Part shown: in pieces, positions 36,854 to 45,377 of the stretch
Position numbering within the stretch: position 1 is the stretch's first letter
How the letters are laid out: each line of letters starts with the position of its first letter
Assembly: GCF_002086485.1 (NCBI RefSeq)
Contig: NZ_MVHF01000010.1
Span: forward strand, 62,001-126,000
Source of the DNA: Mycobacterium aquaticum
Lineage (GTDB): Bacteria > Actinomycetota > Actinomycetes > Mycobacteriales > Mycobacteriaceae
Reading direction: 5' to 3'
DNA: 64,000 bases
The notes under the pieces: model-generated
The model's input: only the letters and a program-made list of their open reading frames with translations
The model's database searches: none
Told to the model about the DNA's origin: nothing
Made by a program: the position numbers and the translations under genes

Positions 36854-37336
36854 ATGAGTGGTTTGAGTACCGCTGCCGCGACGACAGGCGCAGTCGCGGT
36901 CGTGGTGGCGCTCGGGATGGTCACGCCGGCAACGTCCTCGGCCAATCCCATAGGTAGCGAGCAGCAGCTGGTCGAATCGACCGGGTCGGTGGTCGCCTAC
37001 ACCGTCACGGACCTCCAGCCAACCAACAGCACGACGTTGAATGTGCCGGGAACTACCGGTGTCCCATTGGCGGGCCGGCTTTGGTCCGCCACCACCACCG
37101 TTGCTGCCGTCCGCGGGTCGGTTGTCCCGGCGATGCGGTCATTCAACGCGCGCACCGCAGACGGCCAAACCTATCGGGTGCTCGACCAGGCACTGGCACC
37201 CGACCTTGATGTGTCGCCGATGAGTGAAGGCCAGCGCACCACCGGGCACATCTATTTCGACGTGACCGGCTCCGCTCCGACGGTCGTGGCCTACAACGAT
37301 GGGGCACAGGACCGGATGGTCTGGGCGAGCCAGTGA
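36854..37336 (+). CDS. secreted MPT63/DUF1942-family protein
   Basis: 160 residues from ATG 36854 with AGGAG upstream. Signal peptide about 1-32 (TGAVAVVVALGMVTPATSSA, then NP). The mature part has the family pattern: QQLVESTGSVVAYTVTDLQP, GRLWSATTTVAAVRGSVVP, FNARTADGQTYRVLDQ, and GHIYFDVTGSAPTVVAYNDG. MPT63 is a mycobacterium-specific secreted beta-sandwich of unknown function. Typical of the genus. Confidence 0.92.
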   Translation: MSGLSTAAATTGAVAVVVALGMVTPATSSANPIGSEQQLVESTGSVVAYTVTDLQPTNSTTLNVPGTTGVPLAGRLWSATTTVAAVRGSVVPAMRSFNARTADGQTYRVLDQALAPDLDVSPMSEGQRTTGHIYFDVTGSAPTVVAYNDGAQDRMVWASQ

Positions 37337-37345
37337 TCGTCGTGA

Positions 37346-37777
37346 TCAGCTGGTTGCCGTGCTGGTGAAGAACAGCAGCCGGAAGTTGCCGATCTGAATT
37401 TCGTCGCCATCGGTCAGGGTCGCGCAGTCCACCGGTTGTCGGTTGACGTAGGTGCCGTTGAGGCTGTTGGTGTCGATGATCTGGAACTCTCCCTCGTCGC
37501 AGTGGAATTCGGCGTGCAGCCGGCTGACGGTGATGTCGTCGAGATAGATGTCGCTGCGGGGATGACGCCCGGCAGTGGTGATGGGCTGATGCAATACGAA
37601 CCGTAGTCCGATATTGGGGCCGCGTTTGACCACCAGCATGGCGGCGCCGGGTGGCAGCGTGTCGAGATGTTCAAGGGCGGTTGCCGCGACCTCGATGGTC
37701 TCGCGGGGTGGGGTGAGGAATCCGGTGGTGTCCTCGATCCGGTATTCGGACGTCGGGTGGTTCTGTGTTGTGCTCAC
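37346..37777 (-). CDS. FHA-domain protein, GarA-like
   Basis: 143 residues, ATG 37777. FHA domain at about 45-140 with GRHPRSDIYLDDITVSRLHA and SLNGTYVNRQPVD, the phosphothreonine-binding residues. The N-terminus has EDTTGF, placed like the ETTS phosphosite of GarA but not identical. GarA-type proteins bind Ser/Thr-kinase phosphosites and tune glutamate metabolism. Its start overlaps the end of a short upstream frame by 4 bp. Confidence 0.88.
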   Translation of the reverse strand: MSTTQNHPTSEYRIEDTTGFLTPPRETIEVAATALEHLDTLPPGAAMLVVKRGPNIGLRFVLHQPITTAGRHPRSDIYLDDITVSRLHAEFHCDEGEFQIIDTNSLNGTYVNRQPVDCATLTDGDEIQIGNFRLLFFTSTATS

Positions 37778-38036
37778 GGGTAGTCCTCTTCGGCCACATG
37801 TGCGGTCTCGTTGACCAAGAGTGCCGCTATTCCGATCTGCAGGGTGGTGATTCCTGGTTTACGGTGGGGTACTTGGTTTTTGAGTCCGCAACGGACGGCA
37901 CGTAACGTCTGCTCTGTACGGAGCCGTCGACATAGATCGACCATGGGCAGGAGCTGCATTCGCTTCTGTCGAGTTCATCGAGAGTAGCGGCGGCGATGAT
38001 GGTGATCGGAGCCCCGCACGTCGGGCACCGCATCAC
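37774..38036 (-). pseudogene. short zinc-ribbon gene upstream of the FHA gene, probably frameshifted
   Basis: From ATG 38036 the frame reads MMRCPTCGAPITII then SECSSCPWSIYVDG, a four-Cys zinc ribbon, and stops at 37827. A second frame (37959-37774) reads GLKNQVPHRKPGITTLQIGI then LLVNETAHVAEEDYP and ends overlapping the FHA start by 4 bp. A single frameshift between about 37870 and 37950 would join them into one about 87-aa protein coupled to the FHA gene. Alternatively only the first frame is real. Confidence 0.45.
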
Positions 38037-38311
38037 TCAGCAATACCACTGTCGGTCTGTGGGCACAACGAGTAACACCACCTTCAGCGGTGCACTCTTT
38101 GCATGTGATCCTAGTTCGGCCGGTCGCTCACCGGGCGAGATCGTCTGAGCTAGGGGCGGGGAAGTGTGAGGGGTCCGCTGATCGCGCAGCTTCCATGCCG
38201 GGCGGCCCACCACGATCTACCGGTTCCTGTTTTCGCAACCCGCGGGCCACTGCGCGACGTAGTCTGGGTCTCCGACTCCCAGGTCGGGTCACGACGAAAG
38301 GTGTTCGCACA

Positions 38312-39061
38312 GTGAAGGTCACAGTTATGGGGGCCAGTGGCCTCGTCGGGAGCCTGCTGGTCGAGCTGTTGACCCGCGAGGGTGAGGACGTGGTCTCAGC
38401 GTCCCGGCGGTCCGGTGTCGACGTGCTCAGCGGCCTGGGCCTGCCCAAGGCACTCGCGGGCGCTGACTGCCTGGTCGACGTCACCAACTCGCCGTCGTTC
38501 GACGACGAGGAAGTGATGGATTTCTTCGTCAGGTCGACCACCAATCTGGTGGCCGCGGCACGGGCGGCCGGATTGGGCCACTACGTCGCACTGTCGATCG
38601 TGGGCGCCGACGAATTACCGGACAGCGGCTACATGCGGGCCAAGGTCGCCCAGGAGCAGATCATCGCGTCGTCGGGGCTGCCGTACACGATCGTGCGTGC
38701 GACCCAGTTCCGTGAGTTCGCGGACACGATCGTCGAGTCGCTGGTTGTCGAGACCGACGCGGACGAGGAGGACGAGCACGACGTCCGGGTGCCGGATGCG
38801 CTGATCCAACCGATCGCGGCCGACGAGGTGGCGGCCTTCTTGGCCGAGGTCGCGATATCGCCACCGCGCAACCGCGTGATCAACATCGGTGGGCCCGAGA
38901 AGATCTCGTTCGCCCGGCTGGCGCGGGAGGTGCTGGCGCTGCACCACGACGATCAGCGGGTGGTGGTCGATCGACAGGCGACCTACTTCGGGACGACGCT
39001 GGCCAAGGACAGCTTGGTGACCAGAGAAGGTGCGATGATCGCCTCAATTCCCTTCGGCTGA
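38312..39061 (+). CDS. NAD(P)H-binding SDR/NmrA-like protein
   Basis: 249 residues from GTG 38312, which starts directly at the nucleotide motif (VMGASGLVGSLLVELL). Later GLGHYVALSIVGADELPD, YMRAKVAQEQI and YTIVRATQFREF are typical of atypical SDRs related to NmrA/YtfG, often quinone reductases or sensors. The catalytic Tyr-Lys pair is only partly kept (YMRAK), a Tyr-X3-Lys. It converges on a DFR-like gene. Confidence 0.88.
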   Translation: MKVTVMGASGLVGSLLVELLTREGEDVVSASRRSGVDVLSGLGLPKALAGADCLVDVTNSPSFDDEEVMDFFVRSTTNLVAAARAAGLGHYVALSIVGADELPDSGYMRAKVAQEQIIASSGLPYTIVRATQFREFADTIVESLVVETDADEEDEHDVRVPDALIQPIAADEVAAFLAEVAISPPRNRVINIGGPEKISFARLAREVLALHHDDQRVVVDRQATYFGTTLAKDSLVTREGAMIASIPFG

Positions 39062-39085
39062 TCCGTCGTTCGCCCCGTGAGAGGA

Positions 39086-40159
39086 TCACCGCCCGCCGGG
39101 CCGGCGCGGAGCGATGCCATCGTCGAGCATCTGCTGGAAGTGGTCGGTGATGGTCTGTTCGGCGGCCCGATACGTCAGCCCGAGTTCGTCGCGGCTGCGG
39201 CTGTTGTCGAAGGCCAACGGGTAACCGACGTTGGTGTCGACGTACTTTCGCGTCAGCCCGGCAAGGGGCGCGACGAGTTTCACGACGGCCTTGGGCGCGG
39301 TGGTCCTCGGGAACGGATAGAACGGACCGTACCCGCGGCGCAGGATCTTGCCGATCTGCAGCAAGGTCAGTGAGTCGGCGTTGACGATGTAGCGGCCGTG
39401 GGCCTCGGGGGTGAAGCCGGCGAGCACGTGCGCGTCGGCGACATCGCGGACATCGACCACACCCATGGTCAACGCCGGAGCCCCGGTCAGCAGCGTGCCG
39501 TCGATGAACTGCTTCATGGTGCTCAGGCTGGCCGAGTCGCTGGCACTGGTCAGGGAAGGCCCGAGCACCAGGCCCGGATGGATGGTGACCATGTCCCATC
39601 GGTCCTGCGCCTTCTGGTACCGCCAGGCCTCCTGCTCGGCCACCGTCTTGGAATACGAATACGGTTGGTGGTCAACGCTACTGGTGGTGTTCCAGTGCTC
39701 GTCGGTGAAGACGCCGCCGGGGACGTCCCGTGATTCGCGGGCATCGCCGTAGATCGCGACCACGCTGCTGGTCAGCACCACGCGCTTGACGCTCGGTGTG
39801 CGGTTGACAGAGTCCAGCACGTTGCGGGTGCCTTCCAGCGCAGGCCGCACGAGTGCCTCCTGCGGGTCGGTGAACCCCGAGAGGATGAATGGCGATGCGG
39901 TGTGCATGACGAGTTCACACCCGACCATGGCCTCGTCGAAGCTGCCGGGGTCGAGGAGGTCTGCCTTGAAGAGCCGGAGGCGGTCCGGGAAGTCGGCGGA
40001 GAGCTTGTGCAGATGTTCCAGTCCGGTTGCCTTGTCCGGATTGCGCACCGTGCCGTGCACGGTATGGCCGCCTTCGAGGAGGCGTCGGACGATCCAGCTG
40101 CCGATGTAGCCGCTGGCGCCCGTGACGAGCACGGGTGCGGTCGGGTCGATCGTGGTCAT
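39086..40159 (-). CDS. NAD-dependent epimerase/dihydroflavonol-4-reductase-like protein
   Basis: 357 residues, ATG 40159. Extended SDR: VLVTGASGYIGSWIVRRLLE near 10-29, VRNPDKATGLEHL, LVMHTASPF, VVLTSSVVAIYG and the catalytic YSYSKTVAEQEAW (Tyr-X3-Lys). Close to bacterial aldehyde/ketone reductases of the DFR group. A second member lies at 10.8-11.9 kb but here no TetR regulator is adjacent. Confidence 0.92.
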   Translation of the reverse strand: MTTIDPTAPVLVTGASGYIGSWIVRRLLEGGHTVHGTVRNPDKATGLEHLHKLSADFPDRLRLFKADLLDPGSFDEAMVGCELVMHTASPFILSGFTDPQEALVRPALEGTRNVLDSVNRTPSVKRVVLTSSVVAIYGDARESRDVPGGVFTDEHWNTTSSVDHQPYSYSKTVAEQEAWRYQKAQDRWDMVTIHPGLVLGPSLTSASDSASLSTMKQFIDGTLLTGAPALTMGVVDVRDVADAHVLAGFTPEAHGRYIVNADSLTLLQIGKILRRGYGPFYPFPRTTAPKAVVKLVAPLAGLTRKYVDTNVGYPLAFDNSRSRDELGLTYRAAEQTITDHFQQMLDDGIAPRRPGGR

Positions 40160-40226
40160 GGCTCATCCTTACCTGTCGTCGCGACGGCGTCGAGGCCGGT
40201 ACGGACATCAGATCAGCTCATTTGGA

Positions 40227-41159
40227 CTACGCCCGAGTCACCGTGGCGCAGTCGATTTCCTCGGTATCGACGGCTTCTTCGCGGCGCGAACGTGGCTTCA
40301 GTTCGCTGACGATGACCCCCACGACGATGAACACGGCACCGAGGATCGCGAGTCCGGGTAGGCGGTCTCCGGCGATCCGCCCGAAGATGCCGCCCCAGAC
40401 GGGCTCGCCCGCGTAGATGATGGTGGCGCGGGTCGGCGAAACCGAGCGCTGAGCCCAGTTCATGGTCGCCTGGATCAAACAACTGGAGACGCCCATCCCG
40501 ACGGCGGCCCCGAACCACCACCACGAAAACGCCGGAACGGTCTCGCCCGTCACGGGCATGGTGAGGAAAGCGAACGCCCCAGCGGCCAGCAACTGGACGA
40601 CGGTGATCCTGCCGAGATCGACCTTGCCGGCAAAAACGCTGATGAGGAGGATCTCGGCGGCCATGGCCAACGCACCAAGAAGCGTCGCCAGCTCGCCGGA
40701 GCCGAGGCTGACGCCCGCGGCGTTCGGACCGGCCAGCAGAACCAGGCCGATGAAGGCGAGCACCACGCCGACCAGTGCCCCGCGATCAGGGCGGCGACGC
40801 ATCACCACCCACTGCAGCAGCGGCACCAGCGGCACATAGAGCGCGGTGATGAACGCGGAGACGCTCGAGCTGATGGTCTGCAGGCCATAGGTCTGTAGGC
40901 CGTAGCCGAACGCGATGGCCGCACCGATCGCCACACCGGCCCCGATCTCGGCGATGCTGATGCCTCGAAGGGTCTTGTAGAACACGGCGGCGGCGAGCAC
41001 GCCGGCGATCACAAACCGTAGGCCCACGAAGAACGCCGGCCCGCTGTGGTTCATCGCCTCGTGCACGATCGGGAACGTCGAGCCCCAGATGGCCGTGATA
41101 CCGATCAGGGCCAGCTCGGGACCCGACGGCAACCGATCGCGGATCGCGGTGTGCAACAT
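40227..41159 (-). CDS. EamA/DMT-family transporter
   Basis: 310 residues from ATG 41159. That start is supported by a TACAGT -10 box (41167-41172) 7 nt upstream, a leaderless arrangement; the frame's earlier ATG lies inside the operator. About ten hydrophobic helices in two EamA repeats, with AIWGSTFPIVHEAMNHSGPA at the start. DMT proteins export amino acids, nucleobases or toxic compounds. It is divergent from an XRE-cupin regulator with a shared operator-like repeat. Confidence 0.9.
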   Translation of the reverse strand: MLHTAIRDRLPSGPELALIGITAIWGSTFPIVHEAMNHSGPAFFVGLRFVIAGVLAAAVFYKTLRGISIAEIGAGVAIGAAIAFGYGLQTYGLQTISSSVSAFITALYVPLVPLLQWVVMRRRPDRGALVGVVLAFIGLVLLAGPNAAGVSLGSGELATLLGALAMAAEILLISVFAGKVDLGRITVVQLLAAGAFAFLTMPVTGETVPAFSWWWFGAAVGMGVSSCLIQATMNWAQRSVSPTRATIIYAGEPVWGGIFGRIAGDRLPGLAILGAVFIVVGVIVSELKPRSRREEAVDTEEIDCATVTRA

Positions 41160-41166
41160 TCTGCAC

Positions 41167-41217
41167 ACTGTAGAGCCGCGATGGCCGATGCGCAAAATAA
41201 TGCACATCGGTTAGAGT
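41167..41217. promoter_or_regulatory. divergent leaderless promoters with shared XRE operator
   Basis: GATGCGCA (41187-41194), AAATAA, TGCACATC (41201-41208) is an inverted repeat matching 7 of 8 positions. It lies between TACAGT (41167-41172, minus strand, transporter) and TAGAGT (41212-41217, plus strand, regulator), covering the -35 region of both. Confidence 0.75.
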
Positions 41218-41224
41218 GGCAGCG

Positions 41225-41779
41225 ATGACTGGTGGTGAGGGGCCCGACGTCTTGGCATCCGTCGGCGCGAACGTGCGGCGACTGCGTGCGGCATCGGGGC
41301 TGAGCCAGTCGGAGCTGGCCACCGCCGCTGGCCTCAGCCGGCGAACCATCGTGAACTTGGAGGCAGGCTCAGCAAACGTCAGTCTCTCGTCACTGGATAC
41401 CATTGCCGACGCCCTCGGGGCGACGTTCGTCGACCTGGTCCTCGCGCCCGCCGCCACCCCTGAGCGCATCGACGCCCTGTTGTGGAGAGGCAACAGCGAC
41501 GACAGCCGTGCGGTACTTCTCGGCAGTGCGGCGGCGCACCATGAGGGACAACTCTGGGTTTGGAGCCTCGGCGCGGATGACCGGTACGACGCCAACCCTG
41601 ATCCTGCCGGATGGCACGAGATGGTGTTGGTCATCGCCGGGAGGTTACGGATTGAAAGCGAAAACGGTGATGTGACACTCGAATTGGGTGATCACGCGGT
41701 TTACAGCAGCGCGCAGCAGTATGCCTACGTCAACGCCGGGTCCGGGGTGACCAGGTTCGTCCGCGTCGTCTTGTCATGA
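41225..41779 (+). CDS. XRE-family regulator with C-terminal cupin domain
   Basis: 184 residues from ATG 41225, supported by TAGAGT 7 nt upstream. Helix-turn-helix at about 12-65 (NVRRLRAASGLSQSELATAA, then GLSRRTIVNLEAG) and a cupin at about 105-180 (WHEMVLVIAGRLRIESENGD and LELGDHAVYSS). Such regulators bind a small ligand in the cupin and control a neighbouring exporter, here the divergent EamA protein. Confidence 0.92.
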   Translation: MTGGEGPDVLASVGANVRRLRAASGLSQSELATAAGLSRRTIVNLEAGSANVSLSSLDTIADALGATFVDLVLAPAATPERIDALLWRGNSDDSRAVLLGSAAAHHEGQLWVWSLGADDRYDANPDPAGWHEMVLVIAGRLRIESENGDVTLELGDHAVYSSAQQYAYVNAGSGVTRFVRVVLS

Positions 41780-41797
41780 CTGCGGCCATCGACGTGG

Positions 41798-43321
41798 CTA
41801 CGTACCGTACAGATGCAGGATGCGCGCAGTCGTGGTGGCGATGTCGCCGCTGAGCTTCACGATCGGCGGGCCGCCCCGCTGGTGGATCACGTTCGCCAAG
41901 ACGATCACGTAGGTGTCCGATCCGGGGTCTATCCACAGCGACACCCCGGTGAACCCGGTGTGGCCGAAGCTGCCGATCGGGAAGAGCATTCCGCGCGGGC
42001 GGGACTGCTCGGTGTCGATATCCCAGCCGAAGCCACGGAGGTCCTGGCCGGCGATCGCCGGATAGTTCGGCGCGAGCAGGGGATCTGTTGTGTTGGGCGT
42101 GTTTTCGACCGCTCGTCGGGTTGCGGCGTTGGCGGCTTGCAGCTGCTCGGGGGTGTGTCCGGGTTGCTGTGGCGTCGTCATCGCCTGCAGCGTGGCCCGC
42201 TTCAGCGGGAACGGGCTGGGACGTCCGGCGAGCCGGTCGAGTAGGGCCTGCGCATACCTGCCGACATCTTGCACCGTCGAGAACACCCCGGCGCTGCCGC
42301 TCACGCCACCCATGCGGCGGGCCGTCGGGTCGTGCACGGTGCCGCGCAGCAGCTGGTCGAAGTCGGGGTTGAGGCCCGGGGTATCCCCGTCGTGGGCGGT
42401 CGGTGCGACCCGGGCCAGGAGCGCAGTACTCCAGGTGCCTTCCGGGCATGCCGCTACCGGGTCGGCATTCTTGTCGAAAACGATTGCGGTACCGCGAATC
42501 TGGTGCGGTCCGCACGCCTTGTCCGCGGACAGGTAGCGGGTGTCGGCCAGGCCCAGCGGAGCAAAGACGTTGCGCGGCACGTACGTATCCAGTGTTTCGC
42601 CGGTGATCTTCTCGACCAGCGTGCCGAGGATGATGAAGTTGATGTCGGAGTAGTGGAAGAGCGTTCCTGGGTCGAACACCACCCATGCGGCGAGTGCACG
42701 ACGAATGCCCTGGGCCTTGTCTGCGCGGTCCAGTCCCCAAGGCCCGTCCAGGCTCAAGTCTCCCGCGATGCCCGAGGTGTGCGTCAGCAGCATGCGCAGC
42801 GTCACCTGCGCGCGTCGCGGGTCATTCGCCGGGTTGAACTCGGGTAGGTACTTCTGGACCGGGTCGTCGATCTGGATGCGGCCCTGTTCGTAGAGCTGCA
42901 GGACCGCGACGGTGGTCGCGAGGCTCTTCGTCAACGACGCCAGGTCGAAGATCGTGTCCTCGGTCATCGTCTCGGCCGGTGCGGGTGCCCCGTCGAGGCC
43001 GGGTTCGTCCGGTAGCTTGCGTGAGCCGAACGCCTGACGGAATATGACGTTACCGGCGTGCCCGATCTGAACCACGGCGCCGGGCAGTCGGTGTGCCGCA
43101 ATCGAATCGTCGACCAGCTGGGCGACGGCGCTGAAATCTCCCTCGGGAACGACCGGGGGCGCGGGGGCCGTGGTTGTCGTCGTGATCGGGGCAGAGATTG
43201 TCGATGTGGTGGTGGTATCCGCCGGAGGCGGTGACGGCGCCTGCCCACACGACGGCGCCGCGCCGACCGCGAGTAAGAGAACTGCGATCGCGTGGAGCGG
43301 TGCGACGCGCGATCTTGACAC
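41798..43321 (-). CDS. serine hydrolase (class C beta-lactamase/PBP4*-like), probable lipoprotein
   Basis: 507 residues, GTG start at 43321 with TACCGT (43329-43334) 7 nt upstream (leaderless). The N-terminus has hydrophobic segment and Cys25 in APSCG, a weak lipobox, then a Thr/Pro-rich linker. Catalytic SLTK with Ser129 and Lys132, YSDIN at 224-228, and HTGFTG near 463-468 in the KTG position. This is the beta-lactamase-related esterase/D-Ala peptidase family; the NamZ/EstB-like branch is possible. Probably anchored outside the membrane. Confidence 0.9.
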   Translation of the reverse strand: MSRSRVAPLHAIAVLLLAVGAAPSCGQAPSPPPADTTTTSTISAPITTTTTAPAPPVVPEGDFSAVAQLVDDSIAAHRLPGAVVQIGHAGNVIFRQAFGSRKLPDEPGLDGAPAPAETMTEDTIFDLASLTKSLATTVAVLQLYEQGRIQIDDPVQKYLPEFNPANDPRRAQVTLRMLLTHTSGIAGDLSLDGPWGLDRADKAQGIRRALAAWVVFDPGTLFHYSDINFIILGTLVEKITGETLDTYVPRNVFAPLGLADTRYLSADKACGPHQIRGTAIVFDKNADPVAACPEGTWSTALLARVAPTAHDGDTPGLNPDFDQLLRGTVHDPTARRMGGVSGSAGVFSTVQDVGRYAQALLDRLAGRPSPFPLKRATLQAMTTPQQPGHTPEQLQAANAATRRAVENTPNTTDPLLAPNYPAIAGQDLRGFGWDIDTEQSRPRGMLFPIGSFGHTGFTGVSLWIDPGSDTYVIVLANVIHQRGGPPIVKLSGDIATTTARILHLYGT

Positions 43322-43328
43322 CGGACCA

Positions 43329-43334
43329 ACGGTA
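43329..43334 (-). promoter_or_regulatory. -10 box TACCGT, leaderless promoter of the serine hydrolase
   Basis: On the minus strand, TACCGT ends 7 nt before GTG 43321, a TANNNT hexamer at leaderless spacing. Confidence 0.5.
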
Positions 43335-43345
43335 GCCGACGGCGT

Positions 43346-43984
43346 TCAGCCGTGACGCGGACGGCGTCTGACGGGTCCTGCTTGATCAGGCGTTGCCAGC
43401 GCTCGGTATGCCGCCGTCAACCAGGCCGGGCCGTTGCAGAAATCGTGGTCGATCCACCACACCATCAGACCCAGGGTGGCGGAGGTGTAGAACTCGGCTG
43501 CCACGTCATTGGGTATGTCAGCATGAGTGGCATTGGGCTGCACGTGCTTTCGCAAGAGATCGCCGATAAGCCTGCGCAGGTAGCGCTGAACCACGGCACC
43601 GCCCTGATGCCCGCACAGGGCCCGATACACCCGCTGGTTTCGGTAGGCGTGTTCGTAGAGCAATGCGGCGGGCAGCGTGACGTCGACGGGCCCGGTGGCG
43701 TCGATGCCTGCGAGTTCGTGCTCAAGCTGATCGCGCATACCGTCGAAACTCGCCGTCAGCAGCGCCTCCTTGTCCCGGAAATGCCCGTAGAAGGTCGAGC
43801 GGCCGACATCGGCCCGGTCGAGGATGTCCTGGATTGTGGTTTTCTCGTAGCCCTTTTCGAGGACGAGTTCCAAGAACGCGTCGTGCAACAGCTTGCGGGT
43901 GCGCCTGACGCGCCGGTCGCCGATGGCCGCGCCGGAACCCGTGGTTTTCCGCACAGTTTGGCGTCCGTGTTCGGTACTGGACAT
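43346..43984 (-). CDS. TetR/AcrR-family transcriptional regulator
   Basis: 212 residues, ATG 43984. Helix-turn-helix includes YEKTTIQDILDRADVGRSTF then YGHFRDKEALL. The C-terminal domain matches the TetR_C_33/AcrR group. It is divergent from a membrane protein-DUF302-methyltransferase operon with a short inverted repeat in between, so it likely represses that operon. Confidence 0.92.
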   Translation of the reverse strand: MSSTEHGRQTVRKTTGSGAAIGDRRVRRTRKLLHDAFLELVLEKGYEKTTIQDILDRADVGRSTFYGHFRDKEALLTASFDGMRDQLEHELAGIDATGPVDVTLPAALLYEHAYRNQRVYRALCGHQGGAVVQRYLRRLIGDLLRKHVQPNATHADIPNDVAAEFYTSATLGLMVWWIDHDFCNGPAWLTAAYRALATPDQAGPVRRRPRHG

Positions 43985-44041
43985 CTGGCCTCCACTGGTC
44001 GTTGACGGAATACCGGGGGCGTCACTTCAATTGAACACGAT

Positions 44042-44055
44042 GTACGGAAACGTAC
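44042..44055. promoter_or_regulatory. inverted repeat GTACG-GAAA-CGTAC, candidate TetR operator
   Basis: Perfect 5-bp arms in the 103-bp region between the divergent TetR gene and the membrane-protein operon, 33 bp before the latter's start. Confidence 0.6.
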
Positions 44056-44087
44056 CCAGTGTTCGGCCCACATCGCCTGGAGGCGTC

Positions 44088-44837
44088 ATGAGCACACTTC
44101 CGATCTATGTCTCGGTGATCGTGCTGGCCGGGTTGATCGGCACCACCGCAACGATCTGCGCGATGCTGTGGCATGGCGCGCGTGGCACCGGCCATGGTCC
44201 TCGCATCGCCGCCGTGGTTGCTCTCATTGCAGGGGCGTCCTGGGCGATTTGGGTTTTCGCCAGCGCGATTCTCGCGCACGCCGACGTATATCGGTTCGCG
44301 CCGAACAAGGCACAGCCGTGGCTTCCCGTGGCGATGTTCTCTGCGCTCGCGGCGGTGCTGCTGGCCACCCGTGTCCCGGTGGTGTCGGGCATCCTGGCCG
44401 AACCGCACGCGCTGTGGCGGCTGACGGTACCGCAGTACTTTCGGGTCGAAGGCGTGGTCTTCGTCATGGCGATGGCTCTCGGCACGTTACCGGCGGCGTT
44501 CGCGCTACCTGCCGGGCTGGGCGATATCGCCACCGGAATCGGCGCGGTCTACGTGGCGCGCAGCATTCGGCGTGGTGTCGTCGGCCACCGGGCAACGTGG
44601 TTCAACATTCTGGGCCTGGCGGACCTGATCGTCGCGACCACGATCGGTGTCGCCGCCGCTCCCGGCATCGCGCATGTGCTGTCGCTGTACCCGACCACCG
44701 AGCAGCTCGCGTTGCTGCCGCTGGCCCTGATCCCGACCACCGTGGTACCGCTCGCCGCGGCACTGCACGTGCTGTCGTTGCGCAAGATCGCGGTGCGCAG
44801 CGCGCCCACATCCGTCCCGACGCCCTTCGGAGCTTGA
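44088..44837 (+). CDS. multi-pass membrane protein, hypothetical
   Basis: 249 residues from ATG 44088 with GGAGG upstream. Seven or so hydrophobic segments, e.g. VIVLAGLIGTTATICAML, AAVVALIAGASWAIWVFASA, FVMAMALGTLPAAFALPAG. No family recognised with certainty. It starts a three-gene operon (1-bp gap to DUF302, 23 bp to methyltransferase) divergent from a TetR regulator. Confidence 0.82.
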   Translation: MSTLPIYVSVIVLAGLIGTTATICAMLWHGARGTGHGPRIAAVVALIAGASWAIWVFASAILAHADVYRFAPNKAQPWLPVAMFSALAAVLLATRVPVVSGILAEPHALWRLTVPQYFRVEGVVFVMAMALGTLPAAFALPAGLGDIATGIGAVYVARSIRRGVVGHRATWFNILGLADLIVATTIGVAAAPGIAHVLSLYPTTEQLALLPLALIPTTVVPLAAALHVLSLRKIAVRSAPTSVPTPFGA

Positions 44838-44838
44838 C

Positions 44839-45354
44839 ATGCCCGAGACCATCACTCACCTCGTCAACCGCTTTGTGATCAATTCGGACACCTCGTTCGA
44901 CGATCTGCGGAGCAGATTCGAATCATTGGTACCGGCAATGGATTTCGAAGAACTGACCAAGCAGATCCAATCGGGTGACCTGGCGCGGGTACGGCGCTAC
45001 ACTGCCGAGCACGCACCGCACTCGTTCGCCACCTTCTGGACGCTCGACCCGACCCCGATGATGAGGCTGGCGGGACATACGACCCGCGCGATCACCTACA
45101 TGATGGGCAACAACGTCATCGTCGAAACCATGTATCGCCACCATCCCGGTGTCATGCTGTACGCACCGCTACGCGTCGAGATCTATGAGGACACCGAGGG
45201 CGCCGTGCATCTCAGCATCGATCAGCCGTCGAGCAAGTTCGACAGCTTCCGTGACGTGCGCATCGCGCAGGTCGGAGCACAGCTCGACGACAAACTCGCA
45301 GCGCTGCTACGGATGCTCGGCCTGCCGGTTCCCGTCGAACTCGTCCACATCTGA
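44839..45354 (+). CDS. DUF302 domain-containing protein
   Basis: 171 residues, ATG one base after the upstream stop. The C-terminal half has the DUF302 pattern: AITYMMGNNVIVETMYRHHP, GVMLYAPLRVEIYEDTEGAV and HLSIDQPSS. The family is of unknown function, often a small dimer found with stress or redox genes. N-terminal 60 residues resemble the same fold more distantly. Confidence 0.85.
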   Translation: MPETITHLVNRFVINSDTSFDDLRSRFESLVPAMDFEELTKQIQSGDLARVRRYTAEHAPHSFATFWTLDPTPMMRLAGHTTRAITYMMGNNVIVETMYRHHPGVMLYAPLRVEIYEDTEGAVHLSIDQPSSKFDSFRDVRIAQVGAQLDDKLAALLRMLGLPVPVELVHI

Positions 45355-45377
45355 TTGCCTGACGGAAAGGCCCCGCC

